From Bifiguratus adelaidae (taxonomy: Eukaryota; Mucoromycota; Endogonomycetes; Endogonales): a stretch of DNA of 64,000 nucleotides. Made by a program: the position numbers and the translations under genes. The notes below the pieces were generated by a model. The model had not been told where the DNA came from. It saw only the letters and a list, made by a program, of their open reading frames with translations, and searched no databases. Each line of letters begins with the position of its first letter. Position 1 is the stretch's first letter. The stretch is taken from assembly GCA_002261195.1 (NCBI GenBank), contig MVBO01000004.1, positions 123,746-187,745 of the forward strand, given 5' to 3'. Shown in pieces: positions 23,341 to 36,489 of the stretch.

Positions 23341-24438
23341 AGAGCACGCTCGCGTGAAACGTTCGGTGGAACAGTAAAAGAAGGAAAGTACCCCAAAGAC
23401 CACTCTCATTTTGAAGCGGAGCTTAAACTGGTGGCCCAGAAGGACTTTCTGTACATAGTTGACTCTATTTCCCCACAACATAATGCAAACAGAACAAGTA
23501 CAGGATAGACTATATACTACAATACCTAGAAGTCAGAGACCATGGACGACTCCTTTAATAATAAATGCCCGTTTTGTCGATAAGCCCATTTCAACCAGGA
23601 GGGCCTTTTTTTGACTGGGCATAGTAATCTGTCCTATTTTGGTCGAGGCGGACCGAACCAATTTTGGATGCTGGCTCCACGCCGTACACGTTTTCGTACA
23701 GCGGAATCTCTCGCGAAAAAGAGATGGGAAAGTGGATACTCTTATAAGCAGTTGTACATAGGATAGATACAAAGAGAGAGTCTTTTGCATGGTGGCACTG
23801 AGACATATGCTCGGGTACAGATTATTGACTGCCCCTCGGACCACAATCATCGTCGCGATGTCGTCGTCGAGGTTGACTTGTGAGAGTTGTCCTGATGCAT
23901 GCAGTGTCACATGTAATATCCGGTGCATGTCATGATGTCTTTATGACGAACTCCAAGTCGCTATCTTCTCGTGGCACTGATACAGATTTTGTGCCCGAAT
24001 CATGCCATTGCCGTTTGCCTGATAACGTGCGCTTGCTTCCAAGCAAGGCTCTTCTTAGAGAGCGTGGCATGAGTTGCCATCAAAGGCTTGCATTGCCCGG
24101 TACGTTCCATGTAAAGTGTCATATCGTCACGTTTGCCTAGCCTATCTTCTTACATGACCTAAGTGATCCGCTCGAGTTCTCATGGCTGCTCATGTCTTAT
24201 TCGATCCATCACACTTCGTGATTTATACTTCAATTTCTTACAAGTCCACCTCCTGCTTTGGGGAGACAACCGCTTTCGAATATGTATCTCAAGCCCAGCT
24301 ATCAGAACGAAACATACTCACGTGATGGTGGGTTAGGGCTGCGTTTTGCGGTTGGCCTCCTTGCAAGTCACATGACGCAACCTGCGCCAGCCTGCTTTGG
24401 CGTGTTCAAACTCGATTGAGCGCTACTTTCACGTTTGC
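23341..24438. other. Intergenic region between zinc-ribbon copy 2 and the Pps1-like gene
   Basis: About 1.1 kb. A minus-strand frame at 23533-23928 is open for 131 codons, and a second minus frame inside it reads like protein (SREIPLYENVYGVEP). No splice pattern joins them convincingly and I recognise no domain, so I do not call a gene. The rest probably holds the 3' UTR of the zinc-ribbon gene and the Pps1-like promoter. Confidence 0.35.
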
Positions 24439-27400
24439 ATGCCGCCATCACAAGCGATACCCTTGACAACTGCCAATTTTACCAACGATAGCATATCAAC
24501 AACTTTGGGGAAGCGACCTCGGGAAGTTGAAACCAGTTCTAGCTCTGTTATCGGGCCAGACGATTCTCGATACGATCCAGCTCAACGTCAGCAAGCCTCG
24601 CGTGTTATTACCGAGTGCGAGTACGGAAGCAACTGTTTGCGTGAGCAGAACTCTGCGGCAAGCAGTACGGCGAGAAGTGCTGGGACAGAGTCACAATTGG
24701 CATGCACGACCTTCGATACCAACGACACCATCAATATCGATCAAGCTATACCCAACATGAACACAAGTATCGCTTGGAATAATGTACCTTCATCACAATC
24801 CTCAGCTGCATCGACACCAAGGTCGGAGATAGCTGATCCTCACACGGAGCGACACCCGGTGGAGTCGCATTCCAAGCTAGAGGTAATGGATAGTGGCCCA
24901 GAGGATCAAAATCTTTCGTCATATCATCACTCTCAGACAACAGATCTGCTATTTCCCGCGGATCCTCGAGAAGGCGATCCAGATGTTGATACCGTCCCAC
25001 CACCGAATTTTACCCTATGGGAGGTTCCTTCTCAGTGTTTGACCAATCCCATTCATCTCGATGGCGACAGCGAGGATGACGCCCCGATATACCTATTGAC
25101 AGCATCTCAATATGCGCTGTTGACTTCCTCATACCTTTCCACGCCGCTACCGTCCAATATACTTTTCCCGTGGTTACATGGAGTTGACGGCAAAAATTAT
25201 CAACAGAATCTCTTTTTCGGCGTCCGACGTTGTGATGTCCCAAAACATCGCGGTTTGACTATAGTGTACGCTGGACCAGAGAACGCATCAGCCACCTGTA
25301 ACCCGGCGCCCACGCTGGATTCTCCTTTATCAATGTCCGGATCTCAGATCGCTCCCGGTAAAGCATCCACACGGAAGGCTCAGTACGGCAGACTTGTTGG
25401 ATCCGTACCCTTGCAACAAGTGCTTACGTCTGATCTGGTCAATCTACTAAGTGATACGTTACATTCGATTGCCCTTGACGGCCCGGTATTCACTGATACG
25501 CTTACGCATGAGCAAGGCATAAACCTGCGAAACTTCCGCGTTCAGGTCGGACGGTATGCCACAATCAGTGATATTGTAGTTTATGGTGCAGATGAGCTGC
25601 AAGACCGTGCATCCACTGCAGACAATACGGAGAGACGGAATGAAGAAAACGATGTAGAGTTGCTCAAGGACTATCCTCATCTTTCACCTGTCACACTTAA
25701 TATTGCTAAAGACGTCCGCAAAGCTCAGCGAAAGCTATACGAAAAGCGAGACCGGGATGGTAGCTTTGGTGAAGGCTTGTTCAGAGGATCCGGGTTGCGA
25801 TATAGGACATTCATTCTCACAGGTAAGTGATTTTCGGCTCGGAAAGGCATCATTGTGACCAAGGGTACGCAGATCCTATCTCAAAGCTCCAAAAGGAACA
25901 TCCAGAAACAGTAGCTATAACGACAGACAATGTTCCGATCAACTACGTCAACTTCTGGGAGCAAGAAAGGGAGGAAATGCGTATTCTCACGCAAGCTGGC
26001 CAGGTCACGGAGGGATTCTGGCTCGGTAATACCCAAGATGTTCCCACGCCAAATGACGTTATGCTCGGAACAGCTCAATCTTCTCCAACAGAGGAGGTCC
26101 ATCTTAGTCAGGAGTCGGACAAGATGGAGATTTTGGACAATCCCCAACAATTTTCCATTTGTCTTGAAGCACATGATCTGGCCGACATGCCAACCTCTTC
26201 AACTCTCACGCTGGCCCGTGAGACACTGAATGAATTACCAGAAGGAGCTATACAACAAGAGTTGATCCATTTAGACGTTTTCGCATCCGGATCACAAATC
26301 TTGCATCCCCTACAATTGGAGCAATTCTTCACGAGTCTACACATCATATTTGAATTCCTTGCTGATCAAATTACGCGAATGCGGCGCATTCTCTTACATT
26401 GCGCCGATGGTTATACCGAGACGAGCTTATTTGCCTTGTGCTGGGTTATGTGGCGGGAGCGCATTCGTCTGCCAGAGGCTTATTTGTGGATTCAACAACG
26501 TCGAAGCTTCTTCGTTTATGGAGGCGATGTCGAGATTCTCCGTAAAGTGGAGAGCTGGATTTTTGAAAACTACACCGTACAATCCGAAAAGGATGAAGCG
26601 ATCTCAGCAACGGTAACGAGAAGCAATTCCAAGCCGTTGGACGAGCATCAAGTTCAAGGGTTAGACGTGGCTCAAAACGAGGAACCTACCTCAGCACGGC
26701 TAAGAGAGAAGACCACCGATTCTGGTGTTGTTGTAGATGTCGATCCTTATACCAGTGTGAAGCGTGGCAATTCGATGCACCTGACCGTGGATGATATGAG
26801 CGACGACGACGGAGACTCTGCAATGGCTGATCCATCCTCCAATCCTGCAGATGGCGCTCAATACTTTCCAACAGCAGAATCAAAGATCAGCAAAGACGAC
26901 GATGATGAAGAGGACGACTCCATGGGCGACTTAGCACCCTTGCAGGAAGGTGCACCTCCGGATAAACGTCGCTTATTTGACGATGCATATATTAGCTTGG
27001 TACCACAGGAGCTTGCAGCTAATCCGAGTGCCGCAGTTGTGACTATTCAAGATCCAGAAGCTTCCGGAGCTATTTCCGCTGTCGTAACCGGTTCAGTTCA
27101 CAAACCTTCAATAGAAACGGATAACCGCACATCCTATGGCAGCCCAGCTAGTAACCATAGCAGCGATAACGAAGGCGATGGGGAAGATGATACTGACGAT
27201 GCGATGATGGAGGAGTTAAACGAGTTCATTTCGGCTGCCGATATACCAGTCGTGCCGGCTACCGAACATCTCCCGACGGCTACGCAAATGCGAACACCCC
27301 CGCCGCCACTGTCCGCCTTTGAAGCCGAATCTCGTGAAATGTATCCATGGTTCTACTCTCCACGATTTGAAGGATCATTTCCATCCCGTATTCTGCCCTT

Positions 27401-27957
27401 TCTTTATCTCGGCAATCTCAATCACGCCACAAATCCTGGGATGTTGCGAGAGCTTGGTATCACGCACGTGTTGTCTGTTGGAGAGAATGCAAATGTTGAG
27501 AAGGAACAAGACTTCCAGTTGCTTTTTCTGGATAATTTGTATGATGATGGCATTGATTCGCTCTGGAATTTTATTGATCAATGCATTAATTTCGTCGGTA
27601 AGTCAATAATAGGACAGCCTGCTGGTTCTGGGTCCTCTGAAATTGGAGCTCAATGAATTCTATGCAGAATCCGCACGTCAATCCGGTGGAAAGTGTCTCA
27701 TTCACTGCCGAGTTGGTGTCTCACGATCAGCCACTATCACCATCGCCTACGTTATGCACCACCTACGTCTTCCTCTCGTCCACGCCTACTTATTTGTGCG
27801 AGCTCGTCGCTTGAATGTCATTATTCAACCCAATCTCAAGTTCATGTATGAACTCTTGCAGTACGAACAGCGATTGGGAGGTGGCCGTGCCCGCGTATAT
27901 TGGGGCACGCTGAGCAACCAGATTCATAACCTCAACATGTGGTATCGAGAAGGCTAA
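24439..27957 (+). CDS. PPS1: Pps1-type dual-specificity protein phosphatase
   Basis: Three exons (24439-25822, 25864-27597, 27668-27957) give 1135 aa. The protein should remove phosphate from Tyr and Ser/Thr; yeast Pps1 acts in S-phase control. The C-terminal catalytic domain (about residues 975-1135) runs from PSRILPFLYLGNLNHA to the active site HCRVGVSRSATI (C-x5-R) and ends LNMWYREG. Near residue 640 lies a second, phosphatase-like segment with LLHCADGYTETS. The cysteine is kept there, but the arginine of C-x5-R is lost, so this copy is probably inactive. The same degenerate 'DGYTE' copy is known from Pps1 proteins. Between the two is a long acidic, disordered linker (DDDEEDDSMGDLAP). The first 430 residues are Ser/Thr-rich with a few hydrophobic patches. 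Start: the first ATG in frame. Confidence 0.88.
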
Positions 27958-28157
27958 ACGATCTAGATGATTCCTAGGGAAACATTTCAGAGGGCTTCAA
28001 AATGCCCTTGTACATAATGTTTGCATTCTCTGATAAATATCGTTATTCTTGTCTGTATGCCGAACTATTCCATGGTGGCTATGATTACACTACAATGGCT
28101 AGAATACAGTTAGTGTACACCGGTATATATGTTTCAGTGAATGAAAAGTCGTTCTAC

Positions 28158-30576
28158 TCAGAGTCCAACACCCCCTAAAGCTCCCACCAGAGCGACAAAA
28201 GGTACGAGCGTCTGCTTGGCGACAAAGAAGAAGAGTATTCCGAAGGCAATGGAGATTGGTAAAGCCGGGAGAGCCTTCTTGTAGATAGCCAATAGGTAAA
28301 TAGTCGCATTAAGGCCAGTGAGTACGGCAACAGTGCAGCAAACGGTTGTCACCCAATCATACACGGCTGCAGGACGGGGTCAACTTGTGCACGAGATGAG
28401 TGAAAGTACTTACAAGCTCGGGCAATGAGCACACTGTAGAAGACAAAGTCCCCGAGACCCAATTTCAGGCCACTTCTCTCTTTTGAGGAGAATGTCAGTG
28501 ACTGCAATATAGAGGTCAAGTAAGCTCACCTTCTTCTTCGTCGTCTTCATCACCTTCAGCTCTCTCATGCACTGCCGCGTCAGATTCCCGATCGTGTGGC
28601 CCTTCCTGGAAATCAGTTGAACTATCGAGTCGAACAAAACCGTTTGATGAAGTGTGTCGATTCTCCGCATAGCCCGTTCCTGAAGCTGAAACGGGCCGTT
28701 CGTCTGAATGGTTATTATTTGCGTTAAGGCGGGTCGTTGGACGAGTAGACGTCCCGTTGCTCGACAACTGAGCTGTCCTGGAATTAGAATCCAGAAAACC
28801 AAAGTCTCCAAAGTCAAAGTAGAGGAAGCTGTCCCTCGTTTGTGAAGCATTATGTGGACTTATGCTTGATAGAGGGTCGGATTGCCTATTAGCGATTTGA
28901 GTTGTGTTTATCTGCCGATTAAACGCATCCGTGGATGTTACTCCATTCGACTGACGTTGGTTACTGTACACTGGTTCCGGTGGCACAGGTATCTGGCGGC
29001 TCACATTGCTGCTTTCTTGAGTGTTACTGTTAGCTGGCGGGCTGATTGTGGCTGGCTGGTTATTCAAGGTTTCGTGCATCCATTTCGAAGGAGTAGCCAT
29101 GATCCACACGGCGTTCACTGAATACAATAAAGCTGGAATCTCACGTTGCTGCGATCTTGAGGACTCGACGAGTATTCTTAATGGACCAAATGGGCAGAGA
29201 ACGGCCACCAAATCTGTGCGCAGACATCAGAGATGTTGAAGTTTAGCGCAACGAAAACTTTACCCCAAATAGCCAACAGCCCAAGAAGGATCCATGTTGT
29301 CCATTCCTCGAGCCCCGTCAACGAGAATGCCTAAGTGACAGTATGAGTAAGTCTCCACACTCTTGACGTCGTTTTCTTAGTCTACCATCAGTGAGCTCAT
29401 TACTGTCATGTAGGCTTGCTGTAGCCATAGAGGTGCCTTCCAAAACACAGCGACGAGCCCCATGACCGCAAAATTCCAGAGTGCGAAACACATTGTCAAA
29501 TAGTCCAATGGTATTGAAAAAACCTCCACCAGATTTCTGATGACCCTAATTTGAGTAGACAGGTCGTATACAAAGCAATGACTTACAGCATCAAAAGGTA
29601 CCCCATAAAAGCCAGCAGAAAGAGAACGACGATCATGAAAAAACCGGTCAAAATCTACCAAGAGCTCAGCAAATGCAGAGATCTAGGGACATTCCGCTCA
29701 CTTACCTTGATACATCCGTACTTGAACAGGCACACAATGATGATGGTCACGACAATGATTTGAGAAATAATGATAGCTGCTGTTCCAAAGGAAGACAGCA
29801 AGGAAGATGATGAGGAACCGCTTGAGAAAGAACCACTCGAGGATCCTGTAGTGATGTAGGAAGTGCTCACTGGCCTTCTCAAATGTCATTAACATCGTAA
29901 GGGCCTTTTAGACCCTTCACCACTTGCCTGTAATCACTATTTGAACTGCTGTACGCAATTTTCACCCAGAATATGCTGAGCACAATGCACATCATAACTG
30001 GCTGTATCACAAGATAGACTTGATGCATGTAATATTTGAGCTCCTCAGCTGTTTCTTCATCCATACCAGTGCGCGCTGGGATGGCGGAGGTTTCCGTTAG
30101 GTGAGCGACATTGTTGGCATCTAGATTTTGCAAGGCAATGTCGGACGCATTTGTCGAAAACTGATTGCGCCGGGGAGACGAGATATCTGAATATGCTTGA
30201 GACGATCTTCCAGAGTCTATATTGCCTCATCAGTCACAGTTCCCAGGAGACACTCTGCAAACTCACGGCGTTGGTTGATGACTTGGGCGGCTCCGAATCG
30301 GCTGACAGCTCGTCGCCGCCGTGTAGGGGAAGGTGGTGGTCGTGCTCTCTCTTCCCTAGCTCTCGTAGCTTGACAAGCGCTCCCATGTGACTCTCTCCAA
30401 TCTTTTGTTTGACACTCATGCGAACAATACCGAGGTCCATCCAATCCGCACGCCCTACACATGAACTCGGCCGGTTTCAAACACACCGCGCACGATGAGC
30501 CTGTATCGTTGCCGATCGTACTCCCGTCGGACGTCAGGGTATCCAATCCCCTAGCATCCCTTCCTTCTGCAGACAT
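28158..30576 (-). CDS. Presenilin (intramembrane aspartyl protease) with an N-terminal MYND zinc finger
   Basis: Nine exons: 30267-30576, 29928-30216, 29706-29877, 29587-29654, 29386-29545, 29264-29330, 28530-29213, 28414-28479 and 28158-28366. They give 674 aa. Presenilin is the catalytic subunit of gamma-secretase. Presenilin marks: first helix region YLVIQPVMMCIVLSIFW, LQQAYMTVMSSLM, the catalytic-aspartate helix AIWDLVAVLCPFGPLR, a long cytosolic loop rich in Ser/Asn/Asp (one 684-nt exon), GLKLGLGDFVFYS with the GxGD aspartate, and YKKALPALPISIAFG with PALP. The first aspartate is preceded by Trp instead of the usual Tyr. Exon 1 adds a complete MYND finger at residues 29-68 (Cx2C, Cx2C, Cx3C, Hx3C; contains RYCSHEC). 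Exon 1 joins exon 2 in frame through a 50-nt intron. Intron 2 is GC-AG. The start lies 72 bp from the FANCD2 stop. Confidence 0.9.
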
Positions 30577-30648
30577 GGCTATAGAGGTCGATCACAATCC
30601 CATCATGTCCTTGTGCCTGGAACTGCCTTTTTGTGTTTCCTTTTATGG

Positions 30649-33600
30649 TCATTCATCGTCCTCCATGTCACTGCTGGCAACGAGTTCGGCCGATACAACT
30701 GCTGTCTCTACATCTACACGGGACCTCGTTCGGCGATTGTTCTTGACTGGACGTGTGCGCTTCGATGATGATGTTGTTTCCTGCAATTGGGGAATCTATC
30801 GCATCAGATCAATGGACTGAGTACTTGATATACTTACCTCGTCCGAAGATGGATCGCTAATGGCGTCCTCAGCTTCACTATCTGCCTGCGACTCACTTGA
30901 GCTTTCCGGTGGCAGCTGGAGACATGGGATTAAGTTATTGTTTCATTCACTCAAAACGATGTACTCATACCTGGGATGAGACTTCGTTATACTTGATGTC
31001 TCGATGCTTCAAAGCACCTAATACGCCTATGAGAAAGTCATCCAAACCATTTGAGTTTATACATACCAAGAAAAAAGGCCTCTGGCGGTAACCTATGGTC
31101 GCTCAACATGGCTTTCACCTGATAAATGACGTTTTCCAAGGCTTTCTTCAAAGGAGGGACATGCACTGTTAAAGATACATCTTTGCTTATCTTGACATGA
31201 CCACATATTGCCTAAAGAGTGGCAATAAATCTTATTCTCCTAGTGTATGAGCGTTTTGCATTTCCTACTTACCTGCAAATAGCGGGTTGCCTGCTGAAAG
31301 GGTTTGAATATATCGGCAATCGAATCTTTGTGCGATTTGAGATATAGCCCTAGGAATGGCAACACCTTTTTTGTAAAAACCTCTACAAATTCACGACCCT
31401 GCTTGAGAACAATGGCGAGGAAAGCCTTCTTGTCATTCTCCTTGACAAACAGAGTGATATTGTGCCAGCAGTCAACCATTTGTTGGGTGTCATGCATGGC
31501 TTCCGCTACGTCTTGGCTTGCAAGGTTCAGATTCCTCAATTGCTTGTTGAGTTCAACGTGCATTGCCTTCAGAAATGTGATGAGTATTACATCGCACCGC
31601 AAGATGTGCTTACTTTGTAAAACGTTGGACACGTAGTGGTGGTCAGGAAAGGATTTTGTTCGAGAACATCAGTGTCCCCGGTCTCCAGCATTGGCAAGGC
31701 ATGATTGATGTAGTCTTGTATTCTTGCAACAGGACCCGCATTGTGAGACAATTGCTCTTCTAGCATGAACAAGAGAGTTTCGTCCTGTAGTACCGGTAAG
31801 CCTAATTCTGCTATCGAATACTTGCTTGATCTCACCTTGATCTCCCTGCTATCCTTCCAATCCGTTTGCAGAAACGCGTCTGCAAGCTCGCCAAGAGTAC
31901 TGCTCAGAGAAAGATCGCTTGGGTCCCATTGTTGTAATTCGGCCACAATTTCGTACAATTGAGCACAAATGGCTCCGTTCGGTGCTTTCGCAGAAAAAGC
32001 GCCGATGTACTTGATGCAGTTTTTCACCATTTGCGACTTGGGTGGTAACTGAGCGCGGCTCCTCATGGGATCCACCCTAGCGTGAATCGCCTGCAGCATA
32101 TCCTGACACGTTTTTCTTGAGTGAGCTGCTAAACAGTGCTCATGCTTACCTTGGCAAGTTTTGGATACTCTCCCTGACGCCCAGTTACCCACGTCACAAG
32201 AGTCTTGACGGATATGAGAATGCACCTGTAACATTCTAGGATTATCGCGCCCTGCAAGATGATAAGTTTGATATCGTCCAAATCCTGGGAAAGTAGCACC
32301 TCTTCTTCAATTGGTCCTTCCTCAGCCTGCGTGCTGATGTTAGCGGTATGTATAGAAAGAATAAAATTCCTACCTCAGATAACAGTTCCTCCTGAAGAAG
32401 CTCGAGTCGTCTCAATAAGCCTGGAAGGAAGTCAATGACCTGCAATACTCCTGAGTTAGACAAATTGATCTGCGTAACTGGAATTGCGTACACTTTGCAC
32501 GAAGGTTGCGATTTCGATCCCATCGAGAAGCGAAAATCCCATTGAAAGTTCAGTCTTCCTGGAAGATCTGTTACCGGACAATGATCTCCTTCCATTCTTG
32601 CCAAGTTTGCTTTCCACTTTCAGACGGAAATCGTGAAGAAGATAAAGTAAGTCTGCTGGCTACAAAGGGAGGATGAGGACATGTTCCAGATCGCATGATT
32701 GGGGTCCAACGTACTTGCAACTTCAATTTGTCCTTGGTCTCCTGGAAGCTCAATGAACCAGTATCTGGCCATTGCATATACTCATATTGTATGATTTGGA
32801 TCACATAAAGCTGGCATCCTTGCATTAAAGCAACATCGCAATAGCTATAAATTAGCATTACCTCCAATTCCCGCATGCAACGTCTCATCGACACTTTGTC
32901 CATGCCATTCGGGTGTTTGCCTCGTTTCTTGCTGTGTTCATGGCCTGGAGCCTCATCATCGGAATGGGCAGTTGTGTTACCTTCTGTCTACATAACGTAG
33001 CGTCGGTGAGCGCATTTACAAGTGTGCAGTTTTGGCTTTCACATACCCTTTCTCGCGACGTCACCGTGAGTGTGCTAGATGCGCTCTTACCGCCTTCTGT
33101 TCCTTCCGGTACCATCGGCGGGACATAACTTTTCCTGTAGACCAGCATTTGATCTAGGGATGCTTCCAGTTCTCGAATGTTGCGCAAACGTTGCACGACT
33201 TTCACTAAACATCAACTTAGTGATAACTGTTATTGCAACCACATTTCCTATAGTTACCAGCCATTTCACCATCGGTCTCCTTTGCAAACGCATTGATGAC
33301 TTCTCGGAGCCTACAATTGATGACTAAACAGACGCATGGATGCCAGATAGTTATACTTTACCAATCAATCGCGAAGAAAATAGAGTCGCAAATGGCAACG
33401 CCGGCAGCTCCTTCATGGGCAAATTTGGCTGCTTCCTGTTGTCCTCTGGTCAGTTCTCATATTTTGGTGCATGGTGAATACTACCTTATCCGAGAATGGC
33501 TCGATCAACAAGATTCCACATCCGAGTAACGCGTCGATGTCTTTTAGTGAGTCACCGTTTGTCACACGCTCGCAAGTTGCCATGAGACGGAATAACGGTG

Positions 33601-36489
33601 CTTGCGGCAGGACTCCTGCTGGCGAGTAAGCAGTAGGATCGTCCTCGCTTATGGGAGGATCATCTGGGCAGAGGTATGGGTATATTTTAAGCACAACCGT
33701 GCTCCGCTAATCAGCCTCAATTAATAACGATTGCACATATCGGGATCCTACCTCATCGTCTAAATTCATCCAGATTTGCATCTTATGCGTGGTATCATTC
33801 TGTTCGGCAAGATACTGCTCTACATCCTGCTTATCGTCCAAATATACATCCGGGAAGCGAGATGCAATTTTGTCGTTGATCCATGATATTGTGGTCTGTT
33901 CGAATCGTCCGTGGACAATGGATTGTGCGAGCTGATCATATAAGAAAGAGAGCGCCGTCTGCAGGTGGACAATGTTATAGATATATTACTTGCGACATTG
34001 TGAATCGCACTCACTGGAGAACGCTCACACGTTTGTACGGTCATTGTTAGTAATTTTTGTGAAAGAGCAGCGTTTGGTCCTGGTTGAACTTTAAGCTTGC
34101 GTTGGATCAATCAAACCTCCGTACCTCTACTTGAACTTTGCGATCCCGAGATTTCGATGGGCGCATTTTCGAAGCGTTCAACCATGGAAAGGATCCCAAG
34201 GACCCCTATCCGTTGCTGATCTACTGATGGACTGGCAAGTTGTTTGCGAATGAAGATCATAACATCGTCAACTTGATCTCCGAGATGGCTCTCAGTGGGC
34301 TGAATGCTTCATAGTCAACAACCCTGAGTCCAATGAGAAAATGGATACCGACCTGTACGATAGCATGGCAAAGGACATCAAAATACTCTCGGATTTGCGA
34401 AAGTGTATATGTTCCCAACGAGTCCAGTAAACCCTTGATGAATGGTACATAGCTTCCATTCGCTAGAGAGGCTTCAGTGGCTAGTCCCTTCAGCACAGCG
34501 AGTGCCATTCCTATTTCTGACTCGTGCAAAAGAGAGTTAAGACAATATTAATCCAGGAAAACAATTCGATTGATTAAATTGAAAAGGATATTGAACCGCT
34601 GCCAGCGTGGGTCACGAGAGCCACAATGATCTCCTACGCCACCGCTTTAGACAAGACTCATCAGTTGCCAGAGTTTTAAGCTACCTGTCGACCGTGAACG
34701 TCAGATATTGCGAAGGCGCTCCTATAAACCGCTTTGGTCACCAGTTGGATGTTGGGATGTCGAGAGCTGTGTCGCGCCAGAAAAGCCGCAAAGCTCAACA
34801 CACTGGATGTGTGGCTACAACAGTCGCCTATCAATACTCCATGTAGACAGCATGCAATCCTTACGCTTGTAGCAATTCGCCGCATTCCTTGAACGTTTTG
34901 GACAGTAAGTGATCCGTCAGGACTCCCTCCACAATCATTGCCCTTGCGGTCGTCTCAGCTTTCTTCCTATGAGCAGGCATAGCATGAAGCATCAGAAGCA
35001 CGATCACATCTTGTATGAAAAGATGCTTCTAATGCAAGAGAACATGAGAAGCTGCAGAGGTTATATGGCAAGGGAGATGCTAACCTTGTTCGACACCTGT
35101 TTCAATTCTTTCAACCACACATCTGCGATACTCTTCCGTAACTGAAGCGATGTCCTGATAGTATCTGCCACAGGCGTAAGCAATAAAGTCGCGGCATGTG
35201 TTCTGTTCATACCCAATAGGACAGCGACGTCGCTCATGCCTTCATTACTTTTTGGTTGTCCTATTAATTGACTGTCAATCCGAGCTGCCGATGTTTGATC
35301 GCCTTGACTTCGCAAGCTTCCCATTAACGCTTCGACATTGATCGCTTTGCGAATGCTCTGAATCATCTTTACCTAGTGTGAATATATACATGTCAAGACT
35401 TGCTCACACTCACAGATTCCGCAGCACCAGGTTGCACGTCTCTGATCAGAAAACTGACAATGACCGGGAGGTCCTTGACTTCAGCGGACTCTAAACGATC
35501 TATCATCATCTGAAGCAAGTCTTGCTGCAAGCAAATGAGTATGACGGGAAGCTGTGATTACGGGCCATGCAACCTACCAAAACATCGTCTGACAGAACAA
35601 AATTACCAAGACAATCTAGAATGGAGCGTGTCAAGTCTTGATTGTCATCCAAAAAAGACTTCAAGAGTTGAATGATATCCTAGTATACATCGTTAGCAAT
35701 GCAACACCGTGGAAATTACTCTACCTCATGTGCAGTATCGTTGAGTACTTCTGGCAGTACAGTTATGAGATCGCGTTTGGCTTCTATTGGCACTGCATTT
35801 ATAACCTACAAATTGCGTCAATGGCATGCTCAAAACTCCTGTACACTAATACCTCAATGAGTTTGTCGGACAGTTGCAAGGGATCCACAATATGATCCAG
35901 CCATCGAAGTTGGTGAATCAGTGAGCGCGATAGTCCCTCAAGTTGACCACTGCACAACCTCAATATAGTGCCATCCGTGATATGATCGCTGATGATGACC
36001 TACCACATTGATGCCTCAACAGCCACTTTTTCAAGGATCAAATCCACCAATTGTGTTTGCAATGTATCAACATGAAGAAGGAGTCTGAGCAAGCTTGGAT
36101 TCCCGAGGCTCGTGGATTGCCTACGCCCTATTACTTATCACCGAAAGCTTGGACAACCGCAACTTACTCCCTAGTCTTGGATCCATCCGGCAGAGGTCTA
36201 ACCCAACTATGAAGCAGTCCCGCTTGGTTCAAAAGTGCCCGCAAAAAGTCCAGAAAGGCTTGCCTTGAAAGCGACCCTTGCACTTCTCGAAAGCCCTTCG
36301 AAAGGCCCCACCGCACGACGGCGTGGTCAGTCGCTGCAGTTCGTTAGCATGGCGCACTAGTAGAAGGAGAGATCACTTACAGAGTGCTATAGGTATGCTG
36401 CTATGCTCCTCAAATACAATACCGGCTTGTTCGAGCCAAGCTTTGGAGGTGTTGTCTAGCTCGGGATTCGTCCCGGCAATGCCAACCAT
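30649..36489 (-). CDS. FANCD2: Fanconi anaemia group D2 protein homologue
   Basis: A gene of many exons, read from 36489 (ATG) to 30649 (TGA). Verified exons include 36381-36489, 31273-31566, 31067-31211, 30971-31017, 30838-30915 and 30649-30780; I did not fix every internal boundary. FANCD2 forms a DNA clamp with FANCI during interstrand crosslink repair. Matching segments run in the right order: HQLRWLDHIVDPL; DVAVLLGMNRTHAATLLL; SYVPFIKGLLDSLGTY with QIREYFDVL; IFIRKQLASP; PLFRLMATCERV with KDIDALLGC; FVEVFTKKVLPFL; and VKAMLSDHRLPPEAFFLG followed by LKHRDI. The C-terminus is basic then acidic (ends SSDMEDDE). At the place of human K561 (from memory, in YKLIGIIG) the sequence reads DQQRIGVLG, with no lysine nearby. 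The family is rare in fungi, which says something about the lineage. Confidence 0.9.

Noticed and set aside
23533-23928. 131-codon minus-strand frame
   Set aside because: Two overlapping minus frames look equally protein-like, no introns link them and no domain is visible.
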